In this document: positions 19,449-27,582 of the stretch, one piece after another | Position numbering within the stretch: the stretch's first letter is position 1 | Layout: each line of letters starts with the position of its first letter | Assembly: GCA_964498125.1 (NCBI GenBank) | Contig: CAZCGE010000030.1 | Coordinates: 1 to 64,000, forward strand | DNA from: CAMDBL01 sp964498125 | GTDB lineage: Bacteria; Pseudomonadota; Alphaproteobacteria; Rhizobiales; Hyphomicrobiaceae | Direction: 5' to 3' | Length of the DNA stretch: 64,000 bases | Notes under the pieces: generated by a model | The model's input: only the letters and a program-made list of their open reading frames with translations | Told to the model about the DNA's origin: nothing | Database searches by the model: none | Translations under genes and position numbers: made by a program

Positions 19449-19643
19449 ATGGCCAGAAAGTACCAGAGCCGGATCGCTGAGACGGTGCGCAAGACAGCTG
19501 CGGGTCTGCATGGCATCGGCGCCATCGACAAGACGACGATGCGCGAGTTCGATGTGCTGTGTCTGACGATGGTCGAGGAACGGAGCGCGCGTGAAGTACA
19601 CGAAGTCCGCAAAAAGATAGGCGCGCGGAGGCAGCGGCGATGA
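19449..19643 (+). pseudogene. Truncated HTH antitoxin remnant
   Basis: The 64-residue frame MARKYQSRIAETVRKTAAGL, then GAIDKTTMREFDVLCLT and VEERSAREVHEVRKKIG, matches the N-terminal half of XRE-family antitoxins that partner RelE/HigB-type toxins. Those proteins continue into a helix-turn-helix of about 40 residues, which is absent here. No toxin gene is nearby. The frame ends in ATGA overlapping the P450 start, so the P450 gene now begins where the HTH should be. It is probably a relic of a toxin-antitoxin pair. Confidence 0.65.
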
Positions 19644-20923
19644 ACTTATTTGGCGCATACCCCGCCTCCCTCCCCCTCGACGCCAACGGCATCCGCCTAT
19701 TGCCGGCGGACGTCGCGCGCGCGACGGCGCGGTCCTTCGACATCACGCGGCTGCCCCCGGAGTTCTACGTCGATCCGTATCCGGTCTTTCACGCGCTGCG
19801 CGAGTATGCACCAGTGCACCACATGGGATCCGGCTCCGTGCTGGTGTCACGTCATGCCGACCTGGAGATGATCTACAAGGACACGACCACCTTCTCCTCC
19901 GACAAGAAAATCGAGTTCAAGCCGAAGTTCGGTGACAGCCCGCTGTTTGAGCATCACACCACCTCGCTGATCTTCAACGATCCGCCGTTGCACACGCGCG
20001 TGCGCTCGATCATGACCGGTGCATTGACGCCGCGCGCGGTGGGCGACATGGAGGGACCCGTCATCGCCCTGGTCGACGGCCTGCTCGACCAGATGGCGGC
20101 GAAAGGCGAGGTCGATCTGATCGCCGACTACGCCGCCGCCATCCCGATCGAGGTGATCGGCAACCTGCTGGCGGTTCCGCGCGAGGAGCGTTCGCCACTA
20201 CGCGACTGGTCGCTGGCCATCCTGGGCGCGCTGGAGCCGAAGCCAACACAGGACGCGTTGGCGCTCGGCAACCAGGCCGTCACCGACTTCACCGCTTATC
20301 TCGCCGACCTCGTCGCCCGTCGCCGCGCCGCGCCAGGTGATCCGCAACGCGACGTGCTGACTCGGCTGATCCAAGGCGAGGTGCAGGGTGAGCGACTGAG
20401 CGAGGCCCAGCTGCTGCAGAACGTCATTTTCATCCTCAATGCCGGGCACGAGACCACGACCAACCTGATCGCCAATGCGCTGGTGACGCTGCTGTCGTGG
20501 CCCGAGGAGAAGCGGCGGCTGATCGTGAGTCCGGCGCTGATCAAGACCGCCGTGGAAGAGTTTTTGCGCTTCGAAAGCCCGGTGCAACTCGGCAACCGCA
20601 TGACGACGCGCGCGGTCGAGATCGGTGGCGTGCGGCTCCCCGCCGAGACCTCGATCACGCTCGCCATCGGCGGCGCCAACCGCGATCCGGCAGCCTTCCC
20701 GCGACCCGACGTGCTCGACCTGTCGCGCCGTCCCAACCGGCAGATCGCCTTTGCGTCAGGCCCGCACGTCTGCGTTGGGATGGCGGTGGCACGGCTGGAA
20801 GGCGTGGTCGCCATCGGCCGTTTCCTGGCGCGGTTTCCGGGCTATAGGCTGTCGGGCGAGCCAGTGCCGGCTGGCCGCGCGCGGTTCCGGGGGTATCTGC
20901 GGATACAGGCGGTGCTGGTGTAG
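19640..20923 (+). CDS. Cytochrome P450
   Basis: The 427-residue soluble bacterial P450 has the I-helix oxygen-activation motif AGHETTT (268-274), the K-helix ExxR (Glu307-Arg310) and the haem-binding loop FASGPHVCVG with Cys378 as thiolate ligand. It would hydroxylate a small hydrophobic substrate using separate ferredoxin and reductase, which are not encoded nearby. The CYP family cannot be set by eye. The ATG overlaps the antitoxin remnant. The TAG stop lies inside a GTAGGTCGG repeat. Confidence 0.94.
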   Translation: MNLFGAYPASLPLDANGIRLLPADVARATARSFDITRLPPEFYVDPYPVFHALREYAPVHHMGSGSVLVSRHADLEMIYKDTTTFSSDKKIEFKPKFGDSPLFEHHTTSLIFNDPPLHTRVRSIMTGALTPRAVGDMEGPVIALVDGLLDQMAAKGEVDLIADYAAAIPIEVIGNLLAVPREERSPLRDWSLAILGALEPKPTQDALALGNQAVTDFTAYLADLVARRRAAPGDPQRDVLTRLIQGEVQGERLSEAQLLQNVIFILNAGHETTTNLIANALVTLLSWPEEKRRLIVSPALIKTAVEEFLRFESPVQLGNRMTTRAVEIGGVRLPAETSITLAIGGANRDPAAFPRPDVLDLSRRPNRQIAFASGPHVCVGMAVARLEGVVAIGRFLARFPGYRLSGEPVPAGRARFRGYLRIQAVLV

Positions 20924-20935
20924 GTCGGGGCGACC
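20920..20935 (+). repeat. GTAGGTCGG repeat supplying the P450 stop codon
   Basis: GTAGGTCGGGGCGACC begins on the last base of the final Val codon, and its TAG (20921-20923) is the P450 stop. It is a short copy of the repeat seen at 17735, 49721 and 57037. Confidence 0.75.
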
Positions 20936-20950
20936 GCAGGCGGCGCGCGA

Positions 20951-21445
20951 TCACCGCTTCGGCATGACGATCAGCTCACCCGACATCGACGGCTTGTGCG
21001 TGCCGCAGATGATGCCAAAGATTCCGATCTTGTCGGCGGAAAACGTCACGCGATGCGCTTGGCCGCGCTTGACCGTGAAGGTCTGGCCGAAGGCCGCAAT
21101 GGTGGTCGGATGCGCCGCGCCATTGATGCCGACGAACTCGAGCGTCACCTCGTCGCCTTCATTGACGAAGATCTGCGACGGCTGCCAGACGTAGGCGCTT
21201 ACCTCCCAGCGACGGGTCTTCTCGTCCGGCCTTGTCATGACGTAGCCGCCGCCGGTCGGCAGCGGAGCATCCGGGAACGCCTCTTTCTCGACGGTCGTGC
21301 CGCCCTTCGGCTCGACCGCCAGGACGGTGAAGAAGCGCTTCTCCGCCGAAGCCGGGCTCGTCCAGATCGCGGCGCCGGCCAGACACGCCAGCAAGATCAC
21401 AAGCCCACCACGACGCTGCTTCGAGCCAACCCGCATGACGTTCAT
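20951..21445 (-). CDS. Exported cupredoxin-domain protein
   Basis: The 164-residue product has an N-terminal signal segment (hydrophobic residues about 14-34, cleavage near ASA-EK). Its C-terminal cupredoxin domain has possible type-1 copper ligands His112 (AAHP), Cys147 and His150 (CGTH) and Met154. It is probably a periplasmic electron carrier or copper protein; related domains occur with iron-uptake and oxidase genes, but none is adjacent here. AAGGAA precedes the ATG. A Fur-family-like palindrome lies 15 bases upstream of the start. Confidence 0.8.
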   Translation of the reverse strand: MNVMRVGSKQRRGGLVILLACLAGAAIWTSPASAEKRFFTVLAVEPKGGTTVEKEAFPDAPLPTGGGYVMTRPDEKTRRWEVSAYVWQPSQIFVNEGDEVTLEFVGINGAAHPTTIAAFGQTFTVKRGQAHRVTFSADKIGIFGIICGTHKPSMSGELIVMPKR

Positions 21446-21460
21446 GATGACATTCCTTGA

Positions 21461-21481
21461 TGCAACTAAGAATTATTTGCA
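21461..21481. promoter_or_regulatory. Possible Fur-family operator
   Basis: A 21-base imperfect palindrome runs from TGCAACTAAG to TTATTTGCA, with arms TGCAA/TTGCA and inner TAA/TTA. It resembles Fur/Mur/Irr-type sites of alphaproteobacteria and lies just ahead of the cupredoxin gene. The surrounding 21446-21818 gap (373 bases) otherwise holds only the palindrome at 21530-21574. The regulator assignment is an inference. Confidence 0.5.
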
Positions 21482-21529
21482 TTTAAGGGTCATTGAATGA
21501 CGATGTCAAGCACACAGGCAGTCGTATAG

Positions 21530-21574
21530 CTAGAGCGCTTTCCACTCGAATTGATTCAAGGGTAAGCGCTCTAG
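21530..21574. repeat. CTAGAGCGCTT palindromic repeat
   Basis: CTAGAGCGCTT (21530-21540) is exactly complementary to AAGCGCTCTAG (21564-21574) around a 23-base centre (TCCACTCGAATTGATTCAAG, then GGT). Repeats with this core are scattered in many Rhizobiales genomes. It lies between the divergent cupredoxin and metallo-beta-lactamase-fold genes. Confidence 0.85.
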
Positions 21575-21818
21575 TCCTTTGTTTGGCGCATTTTCTACGC
21601 CAAGCCGCTGCCCACTTTGGCGGAAAATGCTTTAACGGGCGCAATCCAGCGGCAGCTCGCCAGCGCCCTCGGCGCAAGCCGCACCCGCCCTCGGCGCTGC
21701 CGGCGATTGTTCATGCTGGCTGGCCGGTCGCCCGCACTCGCGTGCCTTGCCGGGCATGATGACGAGCGTTGCGGACTGTCGTACACCTTGACCAACACGA
21801 CCCCAACGGAGCCAGCCC

Positions 21819-22769
21819 ATGTCCACCGCCTTCGCCTCCGGCAGCGACCTCGCCGACAAGACGATTTCCTTCCCCGAGATCGGGCCAGGCCTCTACGCCT
21901 TCACGGCCGAGGGCGATCCCAACACGGGGGTCATCGTCGGCGACGACTGCTGCATGGTGATCGACGCCCAGGCGACGCCGCAACTCGCCGGCAAGGTGAT
22001 CGAGCGGGTGAAGAGCGTCACCGACAAACCGATCGCCTATGTCGTGCTGTCGCATTACCACGCGGTGCGCGTACTCGGCGCCTCGGCCTTTCGCGCGCGC
22101 GAAATCATCGCCTCGGATGCCTGTCGCGCCATGATCGTGGAGCGCGGCCAGCAGGACTGGGACAGCGAGTTCGGCCGTTTCCCGCGCCTGTTCCGCGGTG
22201 CCGAGACGATCCCGGGCCTGACCTGGCCGACAATCACTTTCCCCCAGGATATGACGCTGTGGCTGGGAAAACGCGAGGTGCGGCTGCAGCACATCGGCCG
22301 TGGGCATACGGCCGGCGATATCGTCGCCTGGGTGCCCGATGCCGAGATCATGTTCTCGGGCGATCTCGTCGAATACAAGTCCGCCTGCTACTGCGGCGAT
22401 GCGCATTTCAAGGACTGGCAGGGCACGCTCGACCGTCTCGCCGCCTTCAAGCCCAAGGCACTGGTGCCCGGCCGCGGCGACGCGCTGGTCGGGGCGCCGA
22501 AAGTCGCCGAGGCGATCAAGCTGACGCGTGGTTTCCTCAACGCGCTGTACGGCACGGCGTCGTCATCGGTGCGGAAAGGCATGTCGCTGAAGGAGACGAT
22601 GGCGGCCGTGCGTCAGGCGATGGATGCCGAATTCGGCAGCTACGCCATCTATGAGCATTGCCTGCCGTTCAATGTCTCGCGCGCCTACGACGAGGCCCGC
22701 GGCATCGATCACCCCGTGATCTGGACCGACAAGCGCGATCGCCAGATGTGGGCTGAGCTGCAGGGGTAG
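21819..22769 (+). CDS. Metallo-beta-lactamase-fold hydrolase, degenerate metal motif
   Basis: The 316-residue product has the fold's hallmark segments in order: SHYHAVR (79-84), GRGHTAGD (161-167) and FSGDLVE (Asp182). The usual HxHxDH is reduced to His79-x-His81 followed by Val-Arg, so the second metal site is probably altered or lost. It may act on thioesters or lactones, or be non-hydrolytic. The substrate is unknown. It is divergent from the cupredoxin gene and alone in its operon. Confidence 0.85.
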   Translation: MSTAFASGSDLADKTISFPEIGPGLYAFTAEGDPNTGVIVGDDCCMVIDAQATPQLAGKVIERVKSVTDKPIAYVVLSHYHAVRVLGASAFRAREIIASDACRAMIVERGQQDWDSEFGRFPRLFRGAETIPGLTWPTITFPQDMTLWLGKREVRLQHIGRGHTAGDIVAWVPDAEIMFSGDLVEYKSACYCGDAHFKDWQGTLDRLAAFKPKALVPGRGDALVGAPKVAEAIKLTRGFLNALYGTASSSVRKGMSLKETMAAVRQAMDAEFGSYAIYEHCLPFNVSRAYDEARGIDHPVIWTDKRDRQMWAELQG

Positions 22770-22896
22770 GCCCGGCCCTTCATTGCCTTGGCCGTCGTCG
22801 TCATCGTCGCGCTCGGGCGCCGGACCGAAGTGGCGCGGATACGTTAACGACAAGACTGCGATACCGCCTGCGGCCGGGATATGATAAATTGATGCC

Positions 22897-23460
22897 ATGA
22901 CCGCCTTGCCGAAAGAGATCATGTCCGCCGATGAGTTTCTTGCCTGGGCCGCCACGCAGCCGAAGGAAGCGGGGAAATTCGAGCTGATCGACGGCATCGT
23001 CGTCATGCAGCAGTCGGAGCGGCTGGTGCACGCCGAGGTCAAGGGAGCGCTTTATGCAACCGTGCGCGCAGCCTTAAGGCGCGGTGGCTTGCCGTGCCAT
23101 GTCGTCGTCGACGGCCCGCAAGTTCGCGTGCGAAAGAACAAAGTTTATCAGCCCGACGGCATCATCTATTGCGGTGATCGCGTGGAGCCGGATGTGATCG
23201 AGGTCAACACTCCCATCATCGTCTGGGAGGTTCTCTCGCCCGACAGCATCGCCCGCGACCACGGCGAGAAGCTCGCCGGTTACTTCACGCTGCCTGACGT
23301 GCACCACTACCTGATTGTCGACCCGGAAGGCCGCCGCATCAACCACCACCGGCGCGGCCAGGGCGACGAGTTGCTGACGCGCATCCTCTCGGATGGCAGC
23401 CTCCGCCTCGACCCGCCGGGTCTCGAGATCGCGGTGGCGGATGTCTTTGAGCGCGGCTGA
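22897..23460 (+). CDS. Uma2-family (DUF820) putative endonuclease, copy 1
   Basis: The 187-residue product has the Uma2 core: MSADEFLAW, FELIDGIVVMQQ, the catalytic-like segment QPDGIIYCGD, IVWEVLSPDS with GEKLAGYF, and YLIVDPEGRR. This is the PD-(D/E)XK-type fold of a family abundant in cyanobacteria and some alphaproteobacteria, with no settled function. A second copy with the same C-terminal sequence (DPPGLEIAVADVFERG) follows 71 bases downstream. Confidence 0.85.
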   Translation: MTALPKEIMSADEFLAWAATQPKEAGKFELIDGIVVMQQSERLVHAEVKGALYATVRAALRRGGLPCHVVVDGPQVRVRKNKVYQPDGIIYCGDRVEPDVIEVNTPIIVWEVLSPDSIARDHGEKLAGYFTLPDVHHYLIVDPEGRRINHHRRGQGDELLTRILSDGSLRLDPPGLEIAVADVFERG

Positions 23461-23531
23461 CGCCCGACCATGCCTGGCCTGCCGCCTTGTTTGAATTCTG
23501 CTTGTTCAAAGTAGTGTGCTATCCTTTTGCC

Positions 23532-24095
23532 ATGAGCGCCTTGCCAAAAGAATTCATGTCCGCCGACGAGTTCCTGGCATGGGTGGCGACCCAGCTCAGG
23601 GAGGCGGGCCGGTTCGAGTTGATCGACGGCCTCGTCGTCATGCAGCAGTCCGAGCGGGCGGTGCATTGGGAGGTCAAGCTCGCCCTCGCGATCGCCATTC
23701 GCGATGCAATTCGGCGCGCGGGGCGGCCCTGTTTCACCGCGGTCGACGGTCCCACGGTGCGCCGCAGCCGCCGCAAGGTCTATCGCCCCGACGGCCTCGT
23801 CTATTGCGGCGAGCGAGCCCCACCCGACGTCACCGAGATCAACACACCTTGCATCATATGGGAGGTCCTCTCACCCGAAAGTGCGGAGCGCGATACTGGT
23901 GAGAAGCTCGAAGGCTATTTCGCGCTACCCGACGTGCATCACTACCTGATCGTCGATCCGATCGCCCGGCGCATCGTCTGGCATCAGCGGGGAACGGGTC
24001 CGGCGCTGGCGACCCGCACTGTCACGGAAGGCTCGATTGTGCTCGACCCGCCGGGTCTCGAGATCGCGGTGGCGGATGTGTTCGAGCGCGGCTAG
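23532..24095 (+). CDS. Uma2-family (DUF820) putative endonuclease, copy 2
   Basis: Also 187 residues and clearly a tandem paralogue of the previous gene: the same MSADEFLAW and FELIDG segments, RPDGLVYCGE, IIWEVLSPES, YLIVDPIARR and an identical last 16 residues. The middle has diverged, with more basic residues (TVRRSRRKVYRPD). The start at 23532 matches copy 1; an upstream in-frame ATG at 23487 adds residues with no counterpart. Confidence 0.85.
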   Translation: MSALPKEFMSADEFLAWVATQLREAGRFELIDGLVVMQQSERAVHWEVKLALAIAIRDAIRRAGRPCFTAVDGPTVRRSRRKVYRPDGLVYCGERAPPDVTEINTPCIIWEVLSPESAERDTGEKLEGYFALPDVHHYLIVDPIARRIVWHQRGTGPALATRTVTEGSIVLDPPGLEIAVADVFERG

Positions 24096-24131
24096 AACTG
24101 CGCCGTCCCCACTCGATCTCGGTCGGATACC

Positions 24132-25160
24132 ATGAGCCAAGTCAGCGACGTCATCATCCGCCGTGCCGGCCGCGCCGGGCGCATCACCATGAACCGCCCC
24201 AAGGCGCTGAATACGCTGACCTACCCCATGGTCGGCGCGATCTGGCGGGCACTGAGCGCATGGCAGGAGGATCCGGCGATCGAACTCGTCATCCTCGATG
24301 GCGCCGGTGAGCGTGGGCTGTGCGCGGGCGGCGACGTGCGCGCATTTTATGACAGCCGCGTGCACGGCTCGACCTACGCGCACACCTTCTGGCGTGAGGA
24401 ATACCAGCTCAACGCCCTGATCCATCGCTACCCCAAGCCGTTCGTGCCGATCATGGACGGCATCGTCATGGGCGGCGGCATCGGCTTGTCCGGCCACGCC
24501 AGCCACCGCATCGTCACCGAGAAAAGCATGCTGGCCATGCCGGAGACGACGATTGGCCTGATCCCCGACGTCGGCGGCACCTGGCTGCTGTCGCGCGCAC
24601 CGGGGGCGGTCGGCATCTATGTCGGACTGCTCGGCCATCGGATGAACGCGGCCGACGCGCTGTATACCGGCTTTGCCGACACGATGGTGGAGACGGCGAA
24701 GCTGCCCGGCCTGATCGAGTTGCTGTGCCACAGCAACGAGCCGGTCTCCGTCGCCATTGCCCAGTGCGCCAGCGTGCCGCAACCCTCGCCGCTGGCGGAT
24801 CGCAAGGCCGATATTGACCAGGCGTTCCGTCACGACACGGTCGAGTCGATCCGCGACGCACTGGTGGCGATGCCCGGCGACTGGGCGAGGAAGAGGCTGG
24901 GCGAGTTTGCGCCGCGCTCACCTCTCGCCCTGAAGGCGACAGTGCTGGCGATCCAGCGCGCGCGCCGGTTGACCACACTGGAGTCTGCCCTCGCCGTCGA
25001 GTTGCGTCTGTGTACGCATCTGTTCGAGCACGGTGAATTCGTCGAAGGCGTGCGCGCCTTGCTGGTCGACAAGGACAAGAACCCGCAGTGGAACCCGCCG
25101 CGGCTGGAAGACGTGACGGCGGCCATGGTCGAGGCGCTGTTTGCGCCGATTGCGCAGTGA
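24132..25160 (+). CDS. 3-hydroxyisobutyryl-CoA hydrolase-like crotonase
   Basis: The 342-residue product belongs to the crotonase superfamily. Its length and the segments CAGGDVRAFYD, MGGGIGLSGHASHRIVTE and MPETTIGLIPDVGGTWLLSR fit the 3-hydroxyisobutyryl-CoA hydrolase (valine catabolism) subfamily rather than short enoyl-CoA hydratases. A C-terminal extension typical of that subfamily is present. The downstream acyl-CoA dehydrogenase is compatible with branched-chain acid breakdown. The exact substrate is uncertain. Confidence 0.85.
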   Translation: MSQVSDVIIRRAGRAGRITMNRPKALNTLTYPMVGAIWRALSAWQEDPAIELVILDGAGERGLCAGGDVRAFYDSRVHGSTYAHTFWREEYQLNALIHRYPKPFVPIMDGIVMGGGIGLSGHASHRIVTEKSMLAMPETTIGLIPDVGGTWLLSRAPGAVGIYVGLLGHRMNAADALYTGFADTMVETAKLPGLIELLCHSNEPVSVAIAQCASVPQPSPLADRKADIDQAFRHDTVESIRDALVAMPGDWARKRLGEFAPRSPLALKATVLAIQRARRLTTLESALAVELRLCTHLFEHGEFVEGVRALLVDKDKNPQWNPPRLEDVTAAMVEALFAPIAQ

Positions 25161-25272
25161 CAGTGCCTGCCGAGGGCCATTTGAATGCTGCAGGGCGCTG
25201 GGAAACATCTGGCCTTTCTGCCACATTTTAGGCTGGCGCTACCGTCGATTTGACAGTGCAAGGAGGACATCG

Positions 25273-26334
25273 ATGTCGAGCACCCTGGTTTTCGGCGGCG
25301 ATATTGCTCCGATCCGGGCGAACTGCGATCGCTTGCTTGGCGAGGCCGCGCCTGCCATCAGGTCGGCCGATCTGGCTGTCGCCAATCTGGAGATCGCGCT
25401 GACCGACAAGGGCTCCCCGACGCGCGGCAAGGGCATCGTGCATACCGGCCCGCCCGGCGCGATCGCAGCGCTGCAAGATGCCGGCTTCGATGGCGTGAAC
25501 ATGGCCAACAATCACGTGCTCGACTACGGCGAGGCGGCGCTGCTCGACTGTCTCGACCGCATCAGCACCGCCAAGCTGCCGGTGTTCGGCGCCGGGCGGA
25601 ACCTGAAGGAAGCTGCCGCGCCTGTGGTGCTGGAGCGCAAGGGTCTGAAGATCGGCCTGCTCGGCTACACCTCGACCTTGCCGCAGGGCTTTGCGGCGAC
25701 CGACGCCTCCCCTGGCGTTAATCCGCTGCGGGCACGCACAGCCTGGCGCAGCAACCGTAACCCCGACGAATACCCGGGTTCCGCACCGATTATCGACACC
25801 TGGCCGGTGGCGGAAGACCTGGCACGGATGACCACGGACATCGGCGCGCTGAAGGCCCGCGCCGACCTGGTGCTGGTCTACCAGCACTGGGGCGCGTCGA
25901 TGACCGAGGCCGTGCTCGACTTTCAGCGCGCCATAGGTCATGCCGCCGTCGATGCCGGCGCCGCGGGCGTGTTTGGCGGCCATCAGCACGTTGTCTCGGC
26001 CATCGAGTTCCACAAGGGCGCGCCGATCGTGCACGGCATGGGCAACCTGGTGTTCGACATCTTCGCCCCGTTCCTGACCGAGGTGACGCATCGCACGTTC
26101 CTGTTCCGTGCCGACATGACCAAGGCGGGATTGGAGCACTGCGAGATCATCCCGTTCCGCGCGGGCGTGACGGGCGTCTATGATGCGCCCGTGGCTCTGC
26201 CGCCGGACGATGGGCTAGGCTGGGAAATCGTGCAGACGGTTGCGCGACTGAGCAAGCCGTTCGGGACGCGGATCGAGGTGGCGGACGGACGGGTGATGGT
26301 GCTGGGTAAATTAGGGACAGCCACCGTTTTCTAG
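25273..26334 (+). CDS. CapA/PgsA-family protein
   Basis: The 353-residue product matches the CapA (PGA_cap) metallophosphatase-like family: an N-terminal FGGDIAP, ANLEIALTD, MANNHVLDYGE, YQHWG and GGHQHV, the spaced metal-ligand-like pattern of that fold. Some members help poly-gamma-glutamate synthesis, but no capsule genes are near and there is no signal peptide, so a cytosolic enzyme role is as likely. AAGGAGG precedes the ATG. The last eight codons run through a partial copy of the AGGGACAGCCACC repeat. Confidence 0.8.
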   Translation: MSSTLVFGGDIAPIRANCDRLLGEAAPAIRSADLAVANLEIALTDKGSPTRGKGIVHTGPPGAIAALQDAGFDGVNMANNHVLDYGEAALLDCLDRISTAKLPVFGAGRNLKEAAAPVVLERKGLKIGLLGYTSTLPQGFAATDASPGVNPLRARTAWRSNRNPDEYPGSAPIIDTWPVAEDLARMTTDIGALKARADLVLVYQHWGASMTEAVLDFQRAIGHAAVDAGAAGVFGGHQHVVSAIEFHKGAPIVHGMGNLVFDIFAPFLTEVTHRTFLFRADMTKAGLEHCEIIPFRAGVTGVYDAPVALPPDDGLGWEIVQTVARLSKPFGTRIEVADGRVMVLGKLGTATVF

Positions 26335-26357
26335 CCGGACAACGACGGGAGCAGCGC

Positions 26358-27569
26358 ATGGACTTCACCCTCGACGACGAGCAGCGGCACTGGGTTGGCG
26401 TGGCGCGCACATTCGCCATTGAAAAGATCCGTCCACGGGCGCGCGAGTTGGATCGCATGACGGACCCGCGCGAGACCTTCCCCGTCGACCTCTTGCGCGA
26501 GGCCTCCAGGCTCGGGCTGCGCACGTTGAAGATCCCCAAGGAATACGGCGGCGCCGGCGTCTCCTGTTTGACCGAGGTGATGGTGCAGGAGGAATTGGCC
26601 TATGGCGACATCGGCTTCGGCATGACGCTGCAGCACGCCTGGCGCGAGGGGCATATCCTGGCCGCGGGCACCACCGAGGCGCAGCGCAAGCGCTTCCTGC
26701 CGGCGTTCTTGGAGGACGAGACGGCGCTGCTGTCCTTCTCCATCTCCGAGCCGCACGCCGGCTCCGATCATAAGACGCCCTATTTCGGGTCGCTGGAGGC
26801 CGGTCCGCGGACCACCGCCGTGCGCGACGGCAATTCCTGGGTGCTGAACGGCAAGAAGGCCTGGACCACCAACGCCAATGTCGCCCAGCTCATCATTCTC
26901 GCGGCGCGCACCAATCCGCGGGCGCCCTGGCCAGAAGGCCTGTCGTTCTTCATCGTGCCGACCAATACGCCGGGCTTTCGCATCGAGCGCATGCTGGACA
27001 AGGTCGGCATCCGCCTCAATCAGAATGCCGACTATTCGCTCAGCAACGTCCGCATCCCCGCCGACAACCTGCTGGGCGAGGTCGACAAGGGCCGCACGTT
27101 CATCCATGAATTCTCGTCCGGCTCCGGCGCCAAGGAGGCCGCCAAGGCGCTCGGCATCGCGCGCGCGGCCCTCGAACACGGCATCGATTTCGCGAAAAAG
27201 CGCATCCAGGGCGGCAAGCCGATCATCCAGCATCAGGCCATCGGCCATACCCTGGCGGAGCTTGCCATCGAGATCGAATTGGCGCGGACGCTGACCTGGC
27301 GTGCAGGCTGGGCGGTTGACAACGCTCCGGCGGAGGCTGACCGTCTGGAATCGATGGCCAAGGTCGCGGCCTCGGAAGTGTGCGTCAAGACGGCGACCCG
27401 CGCGCTCGAGATCTTCGGTGGCCAGGGCGTGCTGCGTGACTTGCCCATCGAGAAGCTGGCCCGCGACGCGCTGTGCATGCTGCACACCGGCGCCGGCAAC
27501 CATTCGGTACGCCAACGCCTTGCCACCATGCTGGCGGGCGATGCAAGCGACACGCAGGCGATCTATTGA
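26358..27569 (+). CDS. Acyl-CoA dehydrogenase-family protein, atypical active site
   Basis: The 403-residue product has the three-domain acyl-CoA dehydrogenase layout: IPKEYGGAGVS, SFSISEPHAGSD (FAD-binding loop), NGKKAWTTNAN, and the C-terminal helical domain with IFGGQGVLRDLP. Where the common family has the catalytic-base loop YEGT, this one reads LHTGAGN, so the usual Glu is absent and the catalytic base is elsewhere or changed. Its neighbours, a crotonase (1.2 kb upstream) and a DapA-like lyase, suggest a small acid pathway. Confidence 0.85.
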   Translation: MDFTLDDEQRHWVGVARTFAIEKIRPRARELDRMTDPRETFPVDLLREASRLGLRTLKIPKEYGGAGVSCLTEVMVQEELAYGDIGFGMTLQHAWREGHILAAGTTEAQRKRFLPAFLEDETALLSFSISEPHAGSDHKTPYFGSLEAGPRTTAVRDGNSWVLNGKKAWTTNANVAQLIILAARTNPRAPWPEGLSFFIVPTNTPGFRIERMLDKVGIRLNQNADYSLSNVRIPADNLLGEVDKGRTFIHEFSSGSGAKEAAKALGIARAALEHGIDFAKKRIQGGKPIIQHQAIGHTLAELAIEIELARTLTWRAGWAVDNAPAEADRLESMAKVAASEVCVKTATRALEIFGGQGVLRDLPIEKLARDALCMLHTGAGNHSVRQRLATMLAGDASDTQAIY

Positions 27570-27582
27570 GAGGAGAACTCCG

